Below, one piece after another: positions 22,601 to 33,455 of a stretch of DNA of 64,000 bases. Where the stretch lies: contig NC_068937.1 of NCBI RefSeq assembly GCF_016801865.2, forward strand, positions 113,065,068-113,129,067, written 5' to 3'. This stretch comes from Culex pipiens pallens (Eukaryota > Arthropoda > Insecta > Diptera > Culicidae). A program made the translations under genes and the position numbers. Every line of letters starts with the position of its first letter. The stretch's first letter is position 1. The notes under the pieces were generated by a model. It was given only the letters and a program-made list of their open reading frames with translations, ran no database searches and was not told the origin of the DNA.

Positions 22601-23680
22601 CTGCATCTTGGTAACTTTCGAGTGGTGAAGGAAAGTAAATAGATTTCACTTCGATTTCTATTTCAGCTCCACTTGCAATTTCCGTCCCCCTAGTTCGATA
22701 GGACGGTAATTATAAGGGGGAAATTTGGACCGGACATTCTAATCGAAAATTTCAACAATCATCTTGCAAAGTTCTTTGTCATACTGGTCATGTGTAACAT
22801 AACCACCTGCACTTTTTTTTTTAAACTCTTGAGGAAGTTTTATTTTTTTTAATTTACTCAAAAATAGTTTCAAATAATTTAGTTGATTTGAGAATAAAGT
22901 GAATTTGACAGTACTTCATAATAATACACTAGTTCAACAATTTCCATATAACTCTTCGCCATCATGGCAGCGCACTTGGAGCTTCGCCTGGGTTATTGAA
23001 AATGAATTGCATTAATGCTTGGATAATCAGGATTATAAATTATGTCTGCCCCGCATCTACAAGTTTCGCTGCCACGAGCGAAACTATGCATCAGCAGCAG
23101 TCAACAATGTGAACAGGCAAGGTTGCTGGCAGAAATGAGGAAACGCGAGGGAATGCTTAACAACTTAAACAAAGTTGTTAGAATGAAACTTGTGGATTTA
23201 ATTAAAATTGCATTTTTTTGTTGTGCCTTTCGCAGGTTTGAGGTTCATTATGCCAACATTTATTTGTTTTTGAATAAATAAATAATGAAAAACAACAAAT
23301 ATAAAAAAATCTAATAATTTAAGATGGTGCTAAAATTCAAGAGACCAAAACACGAATGTCTACCCTAGCCGCCTGTACAAGGCACCTGCCTCCAACTCTG
23401 CATTCCGATGCCACAGTTTCCAGTGAACCTATTCTGGCATTCAACCTAACGAGTGCTGATGCTGATACAATATTAATAGTCCGGGAACAAAAATCCGTAA
23501 ATACATAATAGTTACCCCACTTTCCGACATCAGGACTCAACACGTGTTCGCTGTCAGGCAGCACTGGGAAGCTAGCAAAATTGCATTCATTTGTGATGCG
23601 AGACCTGTGTTTTGTGGTGACAGGATTAACGTTTTGCGATGTTTGAGAGTGCCCAGTCCTATTGAAAATCAAATTTCAAT
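22601..23680. other. Gene-poor stretch between the satellite and the RT fragment
   Basis: AT-rich; no supported gene. 23380-23680 may be the eroded upstream part of the Jockey ORF2 (readable as VLRCLRVPSPIENQ in one frame), but this is weak. Confidence 0.35.
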
Positions 23681-24400
23681 ATTGTTGAACAAGAATTTTC
23701 ATCAGATGAAGTTTTTAATACGGATCTGAATTAAATAAAATCTATTATCAAAAAAATTGAAAATATGAAAGCCCCTGGTGAGGATGGCATTTTTTACATT
23801 TTAATTAAAAAATTACCAGAAGCAACTTTGAGTAGCTTGGTCAAAATTTTCAACAGATGTTTTGATTTGGCATATTTTCCCAGTAGTTGGAAAAATGCCA
23901 AAGTAATTCCGATTTTGAAACCGGACAAATATCCTGCTGAAGCTTCGAGCTATCGGCCCATTAGTTTACTTTCATCTATTAGTAAATTATTCGAAAGGAT
24001 AATTCTTCATAGAATGACGACGCACATTAATGAAAATTCAATTTTCGCTGATGAGCAGTTTGGATTTCGCCTTGGGCATTCAACTACTCATCAGTGGTTG
24101 AGAGTTTCAAATTTAATTCGAAGCAACAAATCTGAGGGCTATTCTACTGGCGCTGCTCTTCTAGACATAGAAAAAGCATTTGACAGTGTTTGGCATAAAG
24201 GATTGAAAAAGTTTAATTTTCCGATTTATATCATGAAAATTATTCAAAATTATTTGACGGATCGTACTCTGCAGGTATGTTATCAGAATAGTAAATCTGA
24301 TCAACTACCGACGCCTCTCAAGGAAGCATTTTGGTTCCAATTTTATACAAGAAGATTACAAAAAAGCTTGGATATTTTCAATTCTTATTTGAAAGAAATT
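23681..24400 (+). pseudogene. Jockey-clade reverse transcriptase fragment, internally deleted
   Basis: It aligns with the copy at 41448-43003. Similarity begins near 23690 (EFSSDEVFNTDLN in one frame, then a TAA), then runs through MKAPGEDG, FPSSWKNAKVIPILKPDK, EASSYRPISLLSSISKLFER, DEQFGFRLGHST and LLDIEKAFDSVWHKGL. Relative to the other copy it lacks IAKLKR after HKGL, and about 100 bp covering the catalytic FADD box is gone: DQLP runs into RRLQKSLDIF out of the normal context. Similarity ends at ~24398, so the 3' part and tail are missing. Catalytically dead fragment. Confidence 0.85.
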
Positions 24401-24411
24401 TGCGACAAATT

Positions 24412-24441
24412 ATGAGCATGAGCATGAGCATGAGCATGAGA
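24412..24441. repeat. (GAGCAT)n short tandem repeat
   Basis: Four to five tandem GAGCAT units, exactly after the broken 3' edge of the RT fragment. Confidence 0.8.
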
Positions 24442-24831
24442 GACCACCCATGGTTGTCCTTCTCCGTTGCTGAACAGAACCGTAATATCCTTTCAACACT
24501 ACTGATCATAGGCTTCGACTATCAAGTAGTATTTCCCTTATCAACAGCATATATGAATGCGCTGAAAAGATAAAACACCATGATTTCCAGAACAAGATCA
24601 GTTGCGAATAGGTAACAGTTATTGGCCACCAACGGCGCCCGCCATGTCAGTTTGTAGATCTCGATTTTAAGGGACGGGAATGTTAGTTAGCGCAGGTTGC
24701 TACTGAAAGCTGATTTACTCTGTGCTTACACCCAACAAGCGCCAGGAACCTGAAAATTGGTTAGTAGGATAGGGTGTTTGGTCAGGATTCATCATAGAAG
24801 ATGATGATGCGACCCAAAATCATAGTGTTTG
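24442..24831. other. Gene-free spacer
   Basis: Unique-looking DNA between the hexanucleotide repeat and the Mutator-like element. No gene, RNA or repeat recognised. Confidence 0.4.
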
Positions 24832-26471
24832 TTGAAAGGTTAGGGTGGTCCAAATCCGGACTTTTTTGGGGCTACCCCCTGAAATCAAAGATTGACCCAT
24901 CACTAGGCTAAATTCCAAATTTGAGCTCATTCTGACCACGGGAACCCCTCCCTCCAATCGCTTAAAGTTTGTATGGGAAAAATAGTCAAAATGTATGGAG
25001 AAAAGCACCTGTTTTACTTTTTTACCTGTGGAAGGCGCCATAGTTATCCGATTCTTACCATTTCTCAAATGTAGAACCTTCATTAAATTTAGAACAACTT
25101 TCCCCAAGACACCATATTTTTTGGATTTTTTCCCGCGAAGTTATTAGCGCCCAAAACTGACCATTTTTGCGCGGCCAGCTGTAAGGGGCTACCTAACAAC
25201 GATGTTTATTTCCAATTCGTACACGCACGTGCTCTCTCTCAGGTTCAAACTCTCTCACGAGCTTGCTTGCTTGCCTGCCTGCCTGTTTGCCTACAAGCTC
25301 GCGCTCTGTTTCTCTGCTTGGACGTTTGTCGTCGTCGTCGTTTTCGTTTGCTGTCCGTTGTATTATGTGATTAACAATAGATATCATATTATCAGAGCGT
25401 GTAAGAGAGAATAAAAATTTCGATGAATTAGTTCATCCATGATTGTCATTCATCCACGGTCATCTTGTATTATTGAGTAAATTTTTAAATAGGGATAATG
25501 TAATTTAATTTTTTTTAAACAAAAAATTCAAGTAAACGACAAAAAATTAAGAAAAGTTAAAATATTTGTTTATGGTGTCGAGGAACACAGAAAGAAATTT
25601 CCAGACAGCACAAAGAGTAATAATTTTATAGAGTATGAATGAAAATTTGCAGCAATAATTGTAAACTTGCCTTGACTTGTAATAAAGTATATTTTTGTTA
25701 AAGCAAACTACCTAAAGTAATATAATTTGTATTACCTGATTTTTTTTAAATAATTAAATTATTATCCTGTTAACCTGACATTTGCTGTAATTTTTTTAAT
25801 GAGCCTAAGCTGTATTTTCTTTAAATTATTTTTTTCCGTTCATTTTGACATAATTTAAGAATTTATATGCTAAATATATCTGAAATCAAACCTGCTATTT
25901 TAGTTGAAAATTATAATAAACATGCCAGGAACGCAGCGCAACGGACAGCAAACGAAAACGACGACGACGACAAACGTCCAAGCAGAGAAACAGAGCGCGA
26001 GCTTGTAGGCAAACAGGCAGGCAGGCAAGCAAGCAAGCAAGCTCGTGAGAGAGTTTGAACCTGCGAGAGAGCACGTGCGTGTATGAATTCGAAATAAACA
26101 TCGTTGTTAGGTAGCCCCGTACAGCTGGCCGCGCAAAAATGGTCAGTTTTGGGCGCTAATAACTTCGCGGGAAAAAATCCTAAAAATATGGTGTCTTCGG
26201 GAAAGTTGTTCTAAATTTAATGAAGGTTCTACATTTGAGAAATGGTAAGAATCGGATAACTATGGCGCCTTCCACAGGTAAAAAAGTAAAACAGGTGCTT
26301 TTCTCCATACATTTTGACTATTTTTCCCATACAAACTTTAAGCGATTGGAGGGAGGGGTTCCCGTGGTCAGAATGAGCTCAAATTTGGAATTTAGCCTAG
26401 TGTTGGGTCAATCTTTGATTTCAGGGGGTAGCCCCAAAAAAGTCCGGATTTGGACCACCCTATTGAAAGGT
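24832..26471. mobile_element. Mutator-like non-autonomous element with ~520-bp TIRs and 9-bp target duplication
   Basis: The element spans 24841-26462. It opens TAGGGTGGTCCAAATCCGG and closes with the exact reverse complement. The left arm is 24841-25360, the right arm 25939-26462, nearly identical by eye. TTGAAAGGT flanks both sides (24832-24840 and 26463-26471): a perfect 9-bp duplication. Very long TIRs plus a 9-bp duplication are the hallmark of the Mutator/MULE superfamily; P-type or other long-TIR elements are alternatives. The 578-bp centre is AT-rich with no transposase. The arms contain simple repeats (GCTTGCTTGCCTGCCTGCC and GTCGTCGTCGTCG). ORFs in the arms are mirror images. Confidence 0.85.
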
Positions 26472-27222
26472 ATTATATTTTATTCTCAAGGCAAACAATC
26501 GGATGCTGCGGATGAGGCATTTCCCGTTTAACTGTTGTTAAATTTTTAATGAAATGGTTTAATCTGAGACTGCCGGCTGTGGAAAGATAAAACCAAATAA
26601 TATTTATTTATTAAATGAGGTGTTAAACGCAATGCTGCAATGATAGCGTAGTCTGATTTTTTATTATATAATCATTTAGTTCATGAATTTGTTACGGAAA
26701 AGACGCGACGAACTCAATCATCAAGTGCCTTCCGATCTTCTTTCTATTAGCTAGATAAGGTATTGATTTTGGTTGCCTCTCGAGCTACGATGCTATGGAG
26801 AGGGCTTAACACACAAACAACCGACGTCGAGCCCTCCGAGCTACGGAGCTATGGGAAGGTCTTTTCAACACAAAAAAGACTCGCGCATCACACGACGTTC
26901 TTGATGAATCAAAATAGTTTTGTTACGCGATAAACCTAACGAACTCGGATCATTTTTATCGAAAACTATATCACAATTCATGACAAAAGTGCGAAACAAA
27001 AGGCACACAAAAAAATATCCCTTTTTGCACTCCGAATATTTTTTTACGACCACGCGCTCCCTTTGCCAATTATGCACTCAATTGATGTAAATTTGCGACA
27101 AATTATACGTAAAAACATGATTTTACGTGTGATTCAACCGTTTACGTTGAATCTCATGTTTACATCAACTGAGTTTACATGTGATTATTTTTTTCCGTGT
27201 CGAGTAAATTCACATATTTTTT
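26472..27222. other. Gene-free stretch
   Basis: No supported gene. GAGCTACGATGCTATGG.GAGGG (26780) is loosely repeated as GAGCTACGGAGCTATGGG.AGG (26838). Confidence 0.35.
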
Positions 27223-27270
27223 CTGTGTACATGGATAAGAAAATCTTAATAAATATAAATTGAAAAAAAA
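27223..27270 (+). mobile_element. 3'-end scrap of a Jockey-type LINE
   Basis: TGTACATGGATAAGAAAATC.TAATAAATATAAATTGAAAA is nearly the same as the last ~45 bp of the Jockey copy at 42950-43003 (TGTACATGGAAAAGAAATTTG.ATAAATATAAATTAAAA), including the A tail. A heavily 5'-truncated insertion is the simplest reading. Confidence 0.6.
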
Positions 27271-27287
27271 AACGTTTTGCGACAATC

Positions 27288-27660
27288 TACACAGCAAAGA
27301 AAATAGTAATCCAGCGGCGTGTAAAAGGCGTGGGTGTAAAATAAATATTGCATTATTTTATAAAATTCTGTGTAATATTACACCCTGAAATATGTAGCTC
27401 ATCAGTATGGAAAACCTATTTGACCGACATGTCAAGCTCATATATAAGTTTATCATCTCCATTTTTCATCGGTCTGATGGCCGAGCGGGCAAAGGCGCCA
27501 GTCCTAACCGTTGGTGCTGGGTTTGAATCCCATCGGTTGCATTTTTTTTTGTGTTTGCAAAAAATGTACATGCAGTGTGTAATATTTAGTGTTTATTTTG
27601 ACGAAGGTGATGTGCATGCTATTGCATGCGATTTTACCATCCGATTTTTTGCTGTGTATT
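27288..27660. mobile_element. Short TIR-like element containing a tRNA-like Pol III promoter
   Basis: The left end CTACACAGCAAAGAAAATAG and the right end CCGATTTTTTGCTGTGTA are inverted copies of a common terminus. Inside are GGGTGTAAAATAAAT, TGTAATATTACACCC, and a tRNA-Leu/Ser-like core at 27470-27543 with A box TGGCCGAGCGGG and B box GGGTTTGAATCCC. At ~370 bp without an ORF it combines DNA-MITE ends with a Pol III head. A diverged copy is at 3990-4300, and its terminal motif also ends the outer element at 5172/8990. Confidence 0.65.
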
Positions 27661-27737
27661 TAATTTGTTTATGTTTTGTGCATTGAAAAAAAAACAACTT
27701 AGTTAAATTTAGTTGATGATTTGCATTGCATTGCTTT

Positions 27738-27893
27738 AATTTTCGGTGCACAAATCATCCCCTCAGCCGCACAGAAATTTGGTCAGTTTTTGATTCTGTG
27801 TCGATAGAAATACATAAATCTGGAAGGTCTAAATAAGATGTTCATTTTTCAAGTTATTTTATAGTCTCAGTGAGGAAGGCAAACTGAAACAGT
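27738..27893 (+). repeat. Family X, 3'-end fragment
   Basis: The order TTTTCGGTGCAC, AGAAATTTG.TCAG, GGTCTAA..AAG, TTCATTTTTC.AG, CAGTGAGGAAGGCAAA matches the 3' end of family X at 29060-29218. The hairpin arm is only half kept. Confidence 0.6.
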
Positions 27894-28087
27894 CTTCGTG
27901 TAATTTTTTTTTGTAGCTGTTTTCAGGCATTTCTATTTTATTTTTTAAACAAAAAAATAGGTTTTCTTTTTGTTAGCTGTATATTTTTACGAAATTGTCT
28001 GATCTTTTTTTTGTGTTCTACTGAAACACTGTCTTGAATTGTTGCTTTATGTTTTATTTAATCAAGTTTTGTACTAATATCTCACTG

Positions 28088-28470
28088 ATCGAACCACGTA
28101 GCCTAGTGGTAACGCTTCCACCTCGTAAGCGGTAGATCGGGGTTCCAATCCCGGCTCGGACCAACACAATTGGTGATCATTTCACTTCTGGATTCGATTG
28201 CTTAGTAAAGGGAAGATAGTGTATCGTCACAAGCTGGATCTTAGCACGGGATTGAAACTCGTCCGAAAAACCTGTATCATTTTCTCAATCAAAACGGTGG
28301 CACCGCGTGGTGGTAGCTGCCCTGTTTATTACACTGTGAAATTATCCATGGATAATCCAAGGAACCAAAAGGTGACAACAGAAATGTCCGCCCAAAAGGG
28401 GTGCTGGCAACCTATGCACTATGGGCTAGCAGGTGGCCAAAAAAATATATTAAAAAGAAAAAAAAAACGT
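28088..28470 (+). mobile_element. tRNA-derived SINE, full-length-looking
   Basis: The head at ~28092-28165 has A box TAGCCTAGTGGT and a perfect B box GGTTCCAATCC with a paired T stem (CGGGGTTCCAATCCCGG). The ~300-bp body ends in an A-rich tail (TATTAAAAAGAAAAAAAA). A second copy lies inverted at 43674-43812. The tail abuts the start of the family X copy. No ORF of its own (28198-28476 is incidental). Confidence 0.8.
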
Positions 28471-28471
28471 T

Positions 28472-29218
28472 ACTAAATCCACCTTTAGGTGGTTGATGCC
28501 TTCCTCACATTCATAAAGTAAAGACACTACACATCCTCAAAAAAGTGTATAAATAACACTTATTTTTTATCAAATTATCTGAGATCCGGCCTCAAAAAAG
28601 TGTATCAAAAACACTAAAGTACTTATAACTTTTGATAGGGTTGTCAGATCTTCAATCTTTTGGGCTTGTTGGAAAGGTCTTTTGATCACCTTTCCAACGA
28701 TGGGTCGCATGATAGATCCGAACAACTTTTTCATCAAAATATTTGAGATCCGGCTTCAAAAAAGTCTATAAATAACACTTAAGTGCTCATAACTTTTGAT
28801 GGGGTTGTCAGATCTTCAATCTTTTTAACGCGTTGGAAAGGTCTTTCAAATACCTTTCTAATAATATATAGCATGACGGGTTTTCTTACAACAACCACCC
28901 TTTTTACAATCTTCCGAAGTTTAAAATCGTTTTTTTAGCATAACTTTTGAAGTACTTTTCTAAACTTCATAATATTAACTGGGGTCTTGTAGGACCCCAA
29001 GACGGATCGAATGAGACCAAAACGGTCCAAATCGGTTCAGCCAGTCCGGAGATAATCGAGTGCACATTTTTCGGTGCACGGACTCACATCCAGACACACG
29101 CGCAGACATTTGTTCAGAATTTGATTCCGTATACGTGAAGGTGGGTCTACGAGGTCAAATAAAGAAGTTCATTTTTCGAGTGATTTTAAAGCCTTTCCTC
29201 ATTGAGGTGAGGAAGGCA
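28472..29218 (+). repeat. Family X element, most complete copy (copy 2)
   Basis: Start AACGTTACTAAATCCACC with the hairpin CCACCTTTAGGTGG and GCCTTCCTCAC. Internal blocks are GATCCGGCCTCAAAAAAGTG, TTTTGATAGGGTTGTCAGAT and GACCCCAAGACGGATCGAAT. The end is a hairpin CCTTTCCTCATTGAGGTGAGGAAGG. The near-end motif GCCTTCCTCAC occurs in opposite orientations at the two ends. Terminal hairpins without TIR-type duplications could suggest a Helitron-like or other single-strand mechanism, but I cannot show it. No ORF. Confidence 0.7.
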
Positions 29219-31770
29219 AAAAGCTTTGCAATTGCCTCAACAGTCAAGCCTTCGGATACCTAGTTTTGAGTAGAAATCTCGCAATCGAGAACGCCAGGGC
29301 AATGCTGTAGAGCGAATAGTTTGATTTTTTAATAGTATTACAGTTCTAGACTTTTTGTTTCATAGGTCTTATAATCATATGAAAGAAAATAGCTTAAAAA
29401 CATCTAGAATTTATAATAATGTATTCTGATAAATAAAGCTCGGTCTCAGTACTTATAGTTTCCTCCGATTTCCAAAGCAAGTAATTGTGCTCTGCAAGTT
29501 CCATAAGTCCTCTTGTAAAGTAGTACTCCAAACTTTGTGTTTACCCTTTCATGAAGGTAACAACAACTCCAATCACTGCACTTTTCTTTTTTTTTTGTTC
29601 AGGAAGTGTTCTCTAAGATGTCACTTGAAAAAGAAAGTACCTCAAAAGAAAGATAAAAGAAGACAAACGCAGCACATCTCTGCAGCAAAAGGGAAATCTT
29701 TTCCGCAAAGTTTGTTCCCGTCCAGAGTGCTTTAGCGCAAACTTTCGCTCGTCAGCTGCTGTCAATGTAGTGGTGGTATACCTATAGCTTCAAACGAAAA
29801 GCTCCCCGGCTCAAACGAGCAAAATAGTTCATAAGCACTGCGAACGCCGGAGGCAAAGTTTTCTGCTCACTTGTTTGTAAGTGTGCGTGCTTGTGTGTGT
29901 GTGTTTGTGAGTGTGTGCGTTGCTCTCATTCTTCTTTCATCGTCTCAGAATGGGCAGTCTCCGCAGGAAGAGCCAGTGGGAAAAGCCCATTGAAAGTAGA
30001 GAAAAAGAAAAAAAAGTTTTTCTTTGCCCATTTTCCTGTTCGACTTTTTTTTCACAAAAAGGAGTTGGGATAACAACAGAAAAACAACAAAGACACATTC
30101 GTGGGGACACAATGGAGCAACTTTAAAATGTGGGAAAGGAAAAAAAAAAACATAAATGGAGCTAACACCAACGAGCGCTGGATGGTACAAAGTTTTGCAA
30201 TAAATAAACTTTGAGAGACTGTGTGTGAGCGTGCTTTTCTTTCTGTGTCACTATTTTTCCCTGATCTGAAAAAGGGATTGTTCCATTTTGGCTAGATGTC
30301 CACTGGAGAAGTGTCGAAGGTTGTGTGTGTGTGTGTGTGTGTGAGTGAACGAATGTTTGGTACCCTGAAGTGTTGGAGTAGTTTGCTAAAGAAGAAAATA
30401 AAAATAAAACAAAGATTTGTCCAATCTCGGCCCGATCGAAACATTTTGTTCGGATGGAAGCTGTGAAAAGTTGCGCAGGTCATTGTTTTGAATTGTTTGG
30501 ACAAAATGGAAACATACGTTAGCAGATTCGATCTGAGGTTGGAGTTTGGAGAGTGCGAAACAATATTTTTGAAAATGGTTTTAAGCTGGGTGATGAATAA
30601 AGAGAATGCGTAACGTGATTTTCGAATGATCCCACTTTGTTTACATCTTCAAAGTAGGAGGCTGTTCAAGCACAGGCATGACTTTTTTCTTACTGGTAAA
30701 TCAACTGTTTTATAATCAGTAGTATGTGTTTTATTTTGTCTAGTTTTTTTTCGTAATTTTGTTGCTGAAAAATTGTGTGTTTTCAAGTTTTAATCTGTTT
30801 GAAGAGGCTTTTTTACGGGTGGCAAAGAACTGCGGTGAGAGGTCATTCTGCAAAGTCGTAGATAAATTCCCTGGCTGATTTTGGAATCCTGCAGCCCTTC
30901 TTGGTCCAGGGAAAAAACTTCGCTAATTCTAGCGAAGCTGATCCAATAAACAGTGAAGATTTTCACTAAACCAGTAGGTTTTTAAACTGAATCAAACAAT
31001 AAAAATAATTTCTGGATGGATACAAACGCATCGACTTCATAAACAACATCCATTCATAAATATGAAAAATGAAGATCCCGCCTTCAACTTTTTAAAGATT
31101 TCTTGACTTCAAATCCAGGTCCTTTAAAGCCACACAATTTTCGCTCTCGCAAAAAAACACACACACAATTTTTAATGATCGATAACAATACTCTCTACTT
31201 TTGGCGAACAGTAAATTGGTTCCACTTTGACAGTTCAAAATTGAGGCCGTTTTGCGGACCACTATTCAGCACCCAGGTTTTAAGCTTAATTTGTTTATTT
31301 TTGGTAACGTTGTGCAGAATTCATTTAGGCTTTGTACGGTGAAATTCGGCATGATTCGAAACAAAGTTATCCGACACCAAAATTGGTGTAAGGGTTCCTT
31401 GGCCGAAATAATCAGACGCGTAGTTCTTTGTTCGGCCATTAGGGTGACCTACACTGTGATAGGGTGGTCCAAAAAATCCAAAATACGAGTAAAACTTCGG
31501 AGCAGGTTGAATACCAATTGAAAAAAAAAAAAAATCAGCAAAAATATTTTTTTTTTTATTGTTCAGTATATGTTATAATTCAGGCTAATGCACATTTTTT
31601 ATATTATTATATTATTTTTTAAATATCATGTACTGCGTTTAAAAAAGTTCATTTATATATTTATTTTTCTGATTTAAGATTTTTTTCATGCATTTTAATA
31701 ATGATTTGACTTATTGCGCTATGATCACTAAATGATAACCTGTTGAAATCCTTTATTACAAATCGTCGCC
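29219..31770. other. Gene-poor unique DNA with dinucleotide repeats
   Basis: (GT)n-rich runs at ~29890-29920 and 30321-30344, A-rich blocks at ~30005 and 30140. At ~31460 AGGGTGGTCCAAAAAATCC resembles a Mutator-like terminus, a possible orphan end. Short ORFs carry no known domain. Confidence 0.4.
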
Positions 31771-32271
31771 GTCGTGCTAACTTGTCGTACGTGCATTTTG
31801 GGCCAAATTGAGTTAAGAACGCCAATTTGTGCAGCTCACAATGCCTCACATTTTTACCTTCACAGATCCCCAAAATTCGATTTCAATCCTGAGATATTCA
31901 ATAAAAACCAAAAAAGCTACGCGGATTTTTGTCACTTTTCATATAAAAGAAGTTTCAATCTTGTCGTGCTATCTTGTCACTCCCTGAAAATTTAGGTAAT
32001 TGTGACAATTGGCCAAAGGGATTTCAAGTCAGGATGCGTTTGACTCACGTAACTACAAGTGAGACTACCGTAAACATTTGTAATTATAACTCGGGACTCC
32101 AGCAACCAACTTCAACCAAACTTAGGGGCAATGCACAGAATGGTCAACCAAACAAAACGTGTTTTTTATTGTTTACATTGCGTGCTCTCGTTTTTTGTTT
32201 ATTCAAGGTCAAACATTAAATCGCGTTTTTCTCGGAACGTCGAAATGGCGGGTGCGACATGATAGCACGAC
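31771..32271. mobile_element. ~500-bp TIR element (GTCGTGCTAWCTTGTC termini)
   Basis: GTCGTGCTAACTTGTCGTAC at 31771 is mirrored by GTGCGACATGATAGCACGAC ending at 32271, with an internal third copy of the motif at ~31963 (GTCGTGCTATCTTGTCAC). A ~65-bp scrap of its right end lies inverted at 62871-62940. No ORF; a MITE of unassigned superfamily. Confidence 0.7.
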
Positions 32272-32870
32272 AGCGTCGAAATGTTTGTAGTATCAAAACT
32301 CTCAAAATAATAAGCTATTATGGTTGTTTAGTCAAAAATGTTCAAATTATGCAAATGATTCTTGACTGCCTTCTTTTGCTTGTATTTAAGTACTTTTTTA
32401 ATTCAAATATGTTGTTCATATCAAATCATCAATAGTTCATATTAATCAAATTTGTAACAAAAGAACAGGCAAATTAATATTTTAGCCCAAAAGCGAATGT
32501 TTTGGAAGTTTAAGTAGATCATTTTGTTCAAAAAAACAAGTTCGGAGGTACATTAAAAAAATAAATACATGAAAAAAAAAACTGTTTTTGGAAATCGAAA
32601 AAAAAACAAAGTTTAGTAGCCATAATATCCAAATAAATGATAAAGTTTTTAGAACATTTGTAAAACTGGTAAGAATTATCTCATAGCACGTACTGGGCTG
32701 AATCACACTATGTCTATGTACGTTAGGGTGGGTACGTTTTTCAAAAAGTTCTCGGATCAAGTTTTAGTATGGTTCCCCTTGTAGGGCATGCCTATAGGGA
32801 CTTTCATGCCAAATATCAGCTCATTTGGTTGTAAACTGGCTGCGCGCATCAGGGTAAAAGTTTACATGAG

Positions 32871-32872
<2 letters not shown>
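32272..32872. other. Gene-free stretch with a repeat terminus at ~32723
   Basis: AT-rich. TAGGGTGGGTACGTTTTTCA at ~32723 looks like a TIR-type terminus, partner not found. The last 18 bases (32855-32872) are the left target duplication of the adjacent SINE. Confidence 0.35.
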
Positions 32873-32910
<38 letters not shown>

Positions 32911-33455
32911 AACCAACCAAACGGGACCACGCGGTCGCTTCTTACAAATTGAGTTGTTTCCATGTATTTTAAGATCTACATTCTATGCATGCAAATAACT
33001 CGCATAGGCATTTGGAAGGTGTTAGCTCTGCCGAGCTTCGGTGACCCATTTCTACGCTGGCTAGCCGAGCGCGAGGTACTTCAGCTTTGTCGAGCCCCGC
33101 CCTGAAGAACGTTTGCACCAATCGGATTCAAACGTTATTTAGAACTTCCGAACCCTTGACAAATGGACAAGGACCCAGCGCGTATATAGTAACAGTATTC
33201 CTAATTCCAGTCGTAGCTCACCAAGCCGTGATGGACTAGTGGTTAGCATTTTTGCCTACCAATCCAAAGGACGGGGAATCGAACCCCGACTCGAGCGTCT
33301 GTGATTTTTCGTTCATGTTCAGAGTTTCAAGATTTATATTTCCTATACTTTCTCGTTGGGAGCAGATGGGAATCGAACCCAGGACCATTCGCTTACCAAG
33401 CGAACACCGTAACCAGTCAGCCACGGCCGCTTCCATTTAAAAGTTTACATGAGCA
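32855..33455 (-). mobile_element. SINE with two tRNA-like modules and a (CA)n tail, copy A
   Basis: The SINE spans 32873-33437 (565 bp, - strand). An 18-bp duplication containing AAGTTTACATGAGCA flanks it perfectly (32855-32872, 33438-33455). From the right, the - strand opens with a tRNA-Thr-like head: A box TGGCTGACTGG, anticodon arm TTCGCTTGGTAAGCGAA, B box GGTTCGATTCC. A second tRNA-like module (33222-33297) has an A-box-like motif on the + strand (CTAGTGGTTAGCA) and a T-arm palindrome giving a second - strand B box. The body holds + strand octamer ATGCAAAT, CCAAT and GTATATAG motifs. It ends in ~(CA)15. No ORF. Retroposition by LINE machinery is inferred from the duplication and tail. 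Confidence 0.88.

Noticed and set aside
33361..33437. Functional tRNA-Thr on the - strand
   Set aside because: The anticodon arm and T arm are good but the acceptor stem does not pair, and the module sits at the 5' end of a duplicated SINE with target duplications.
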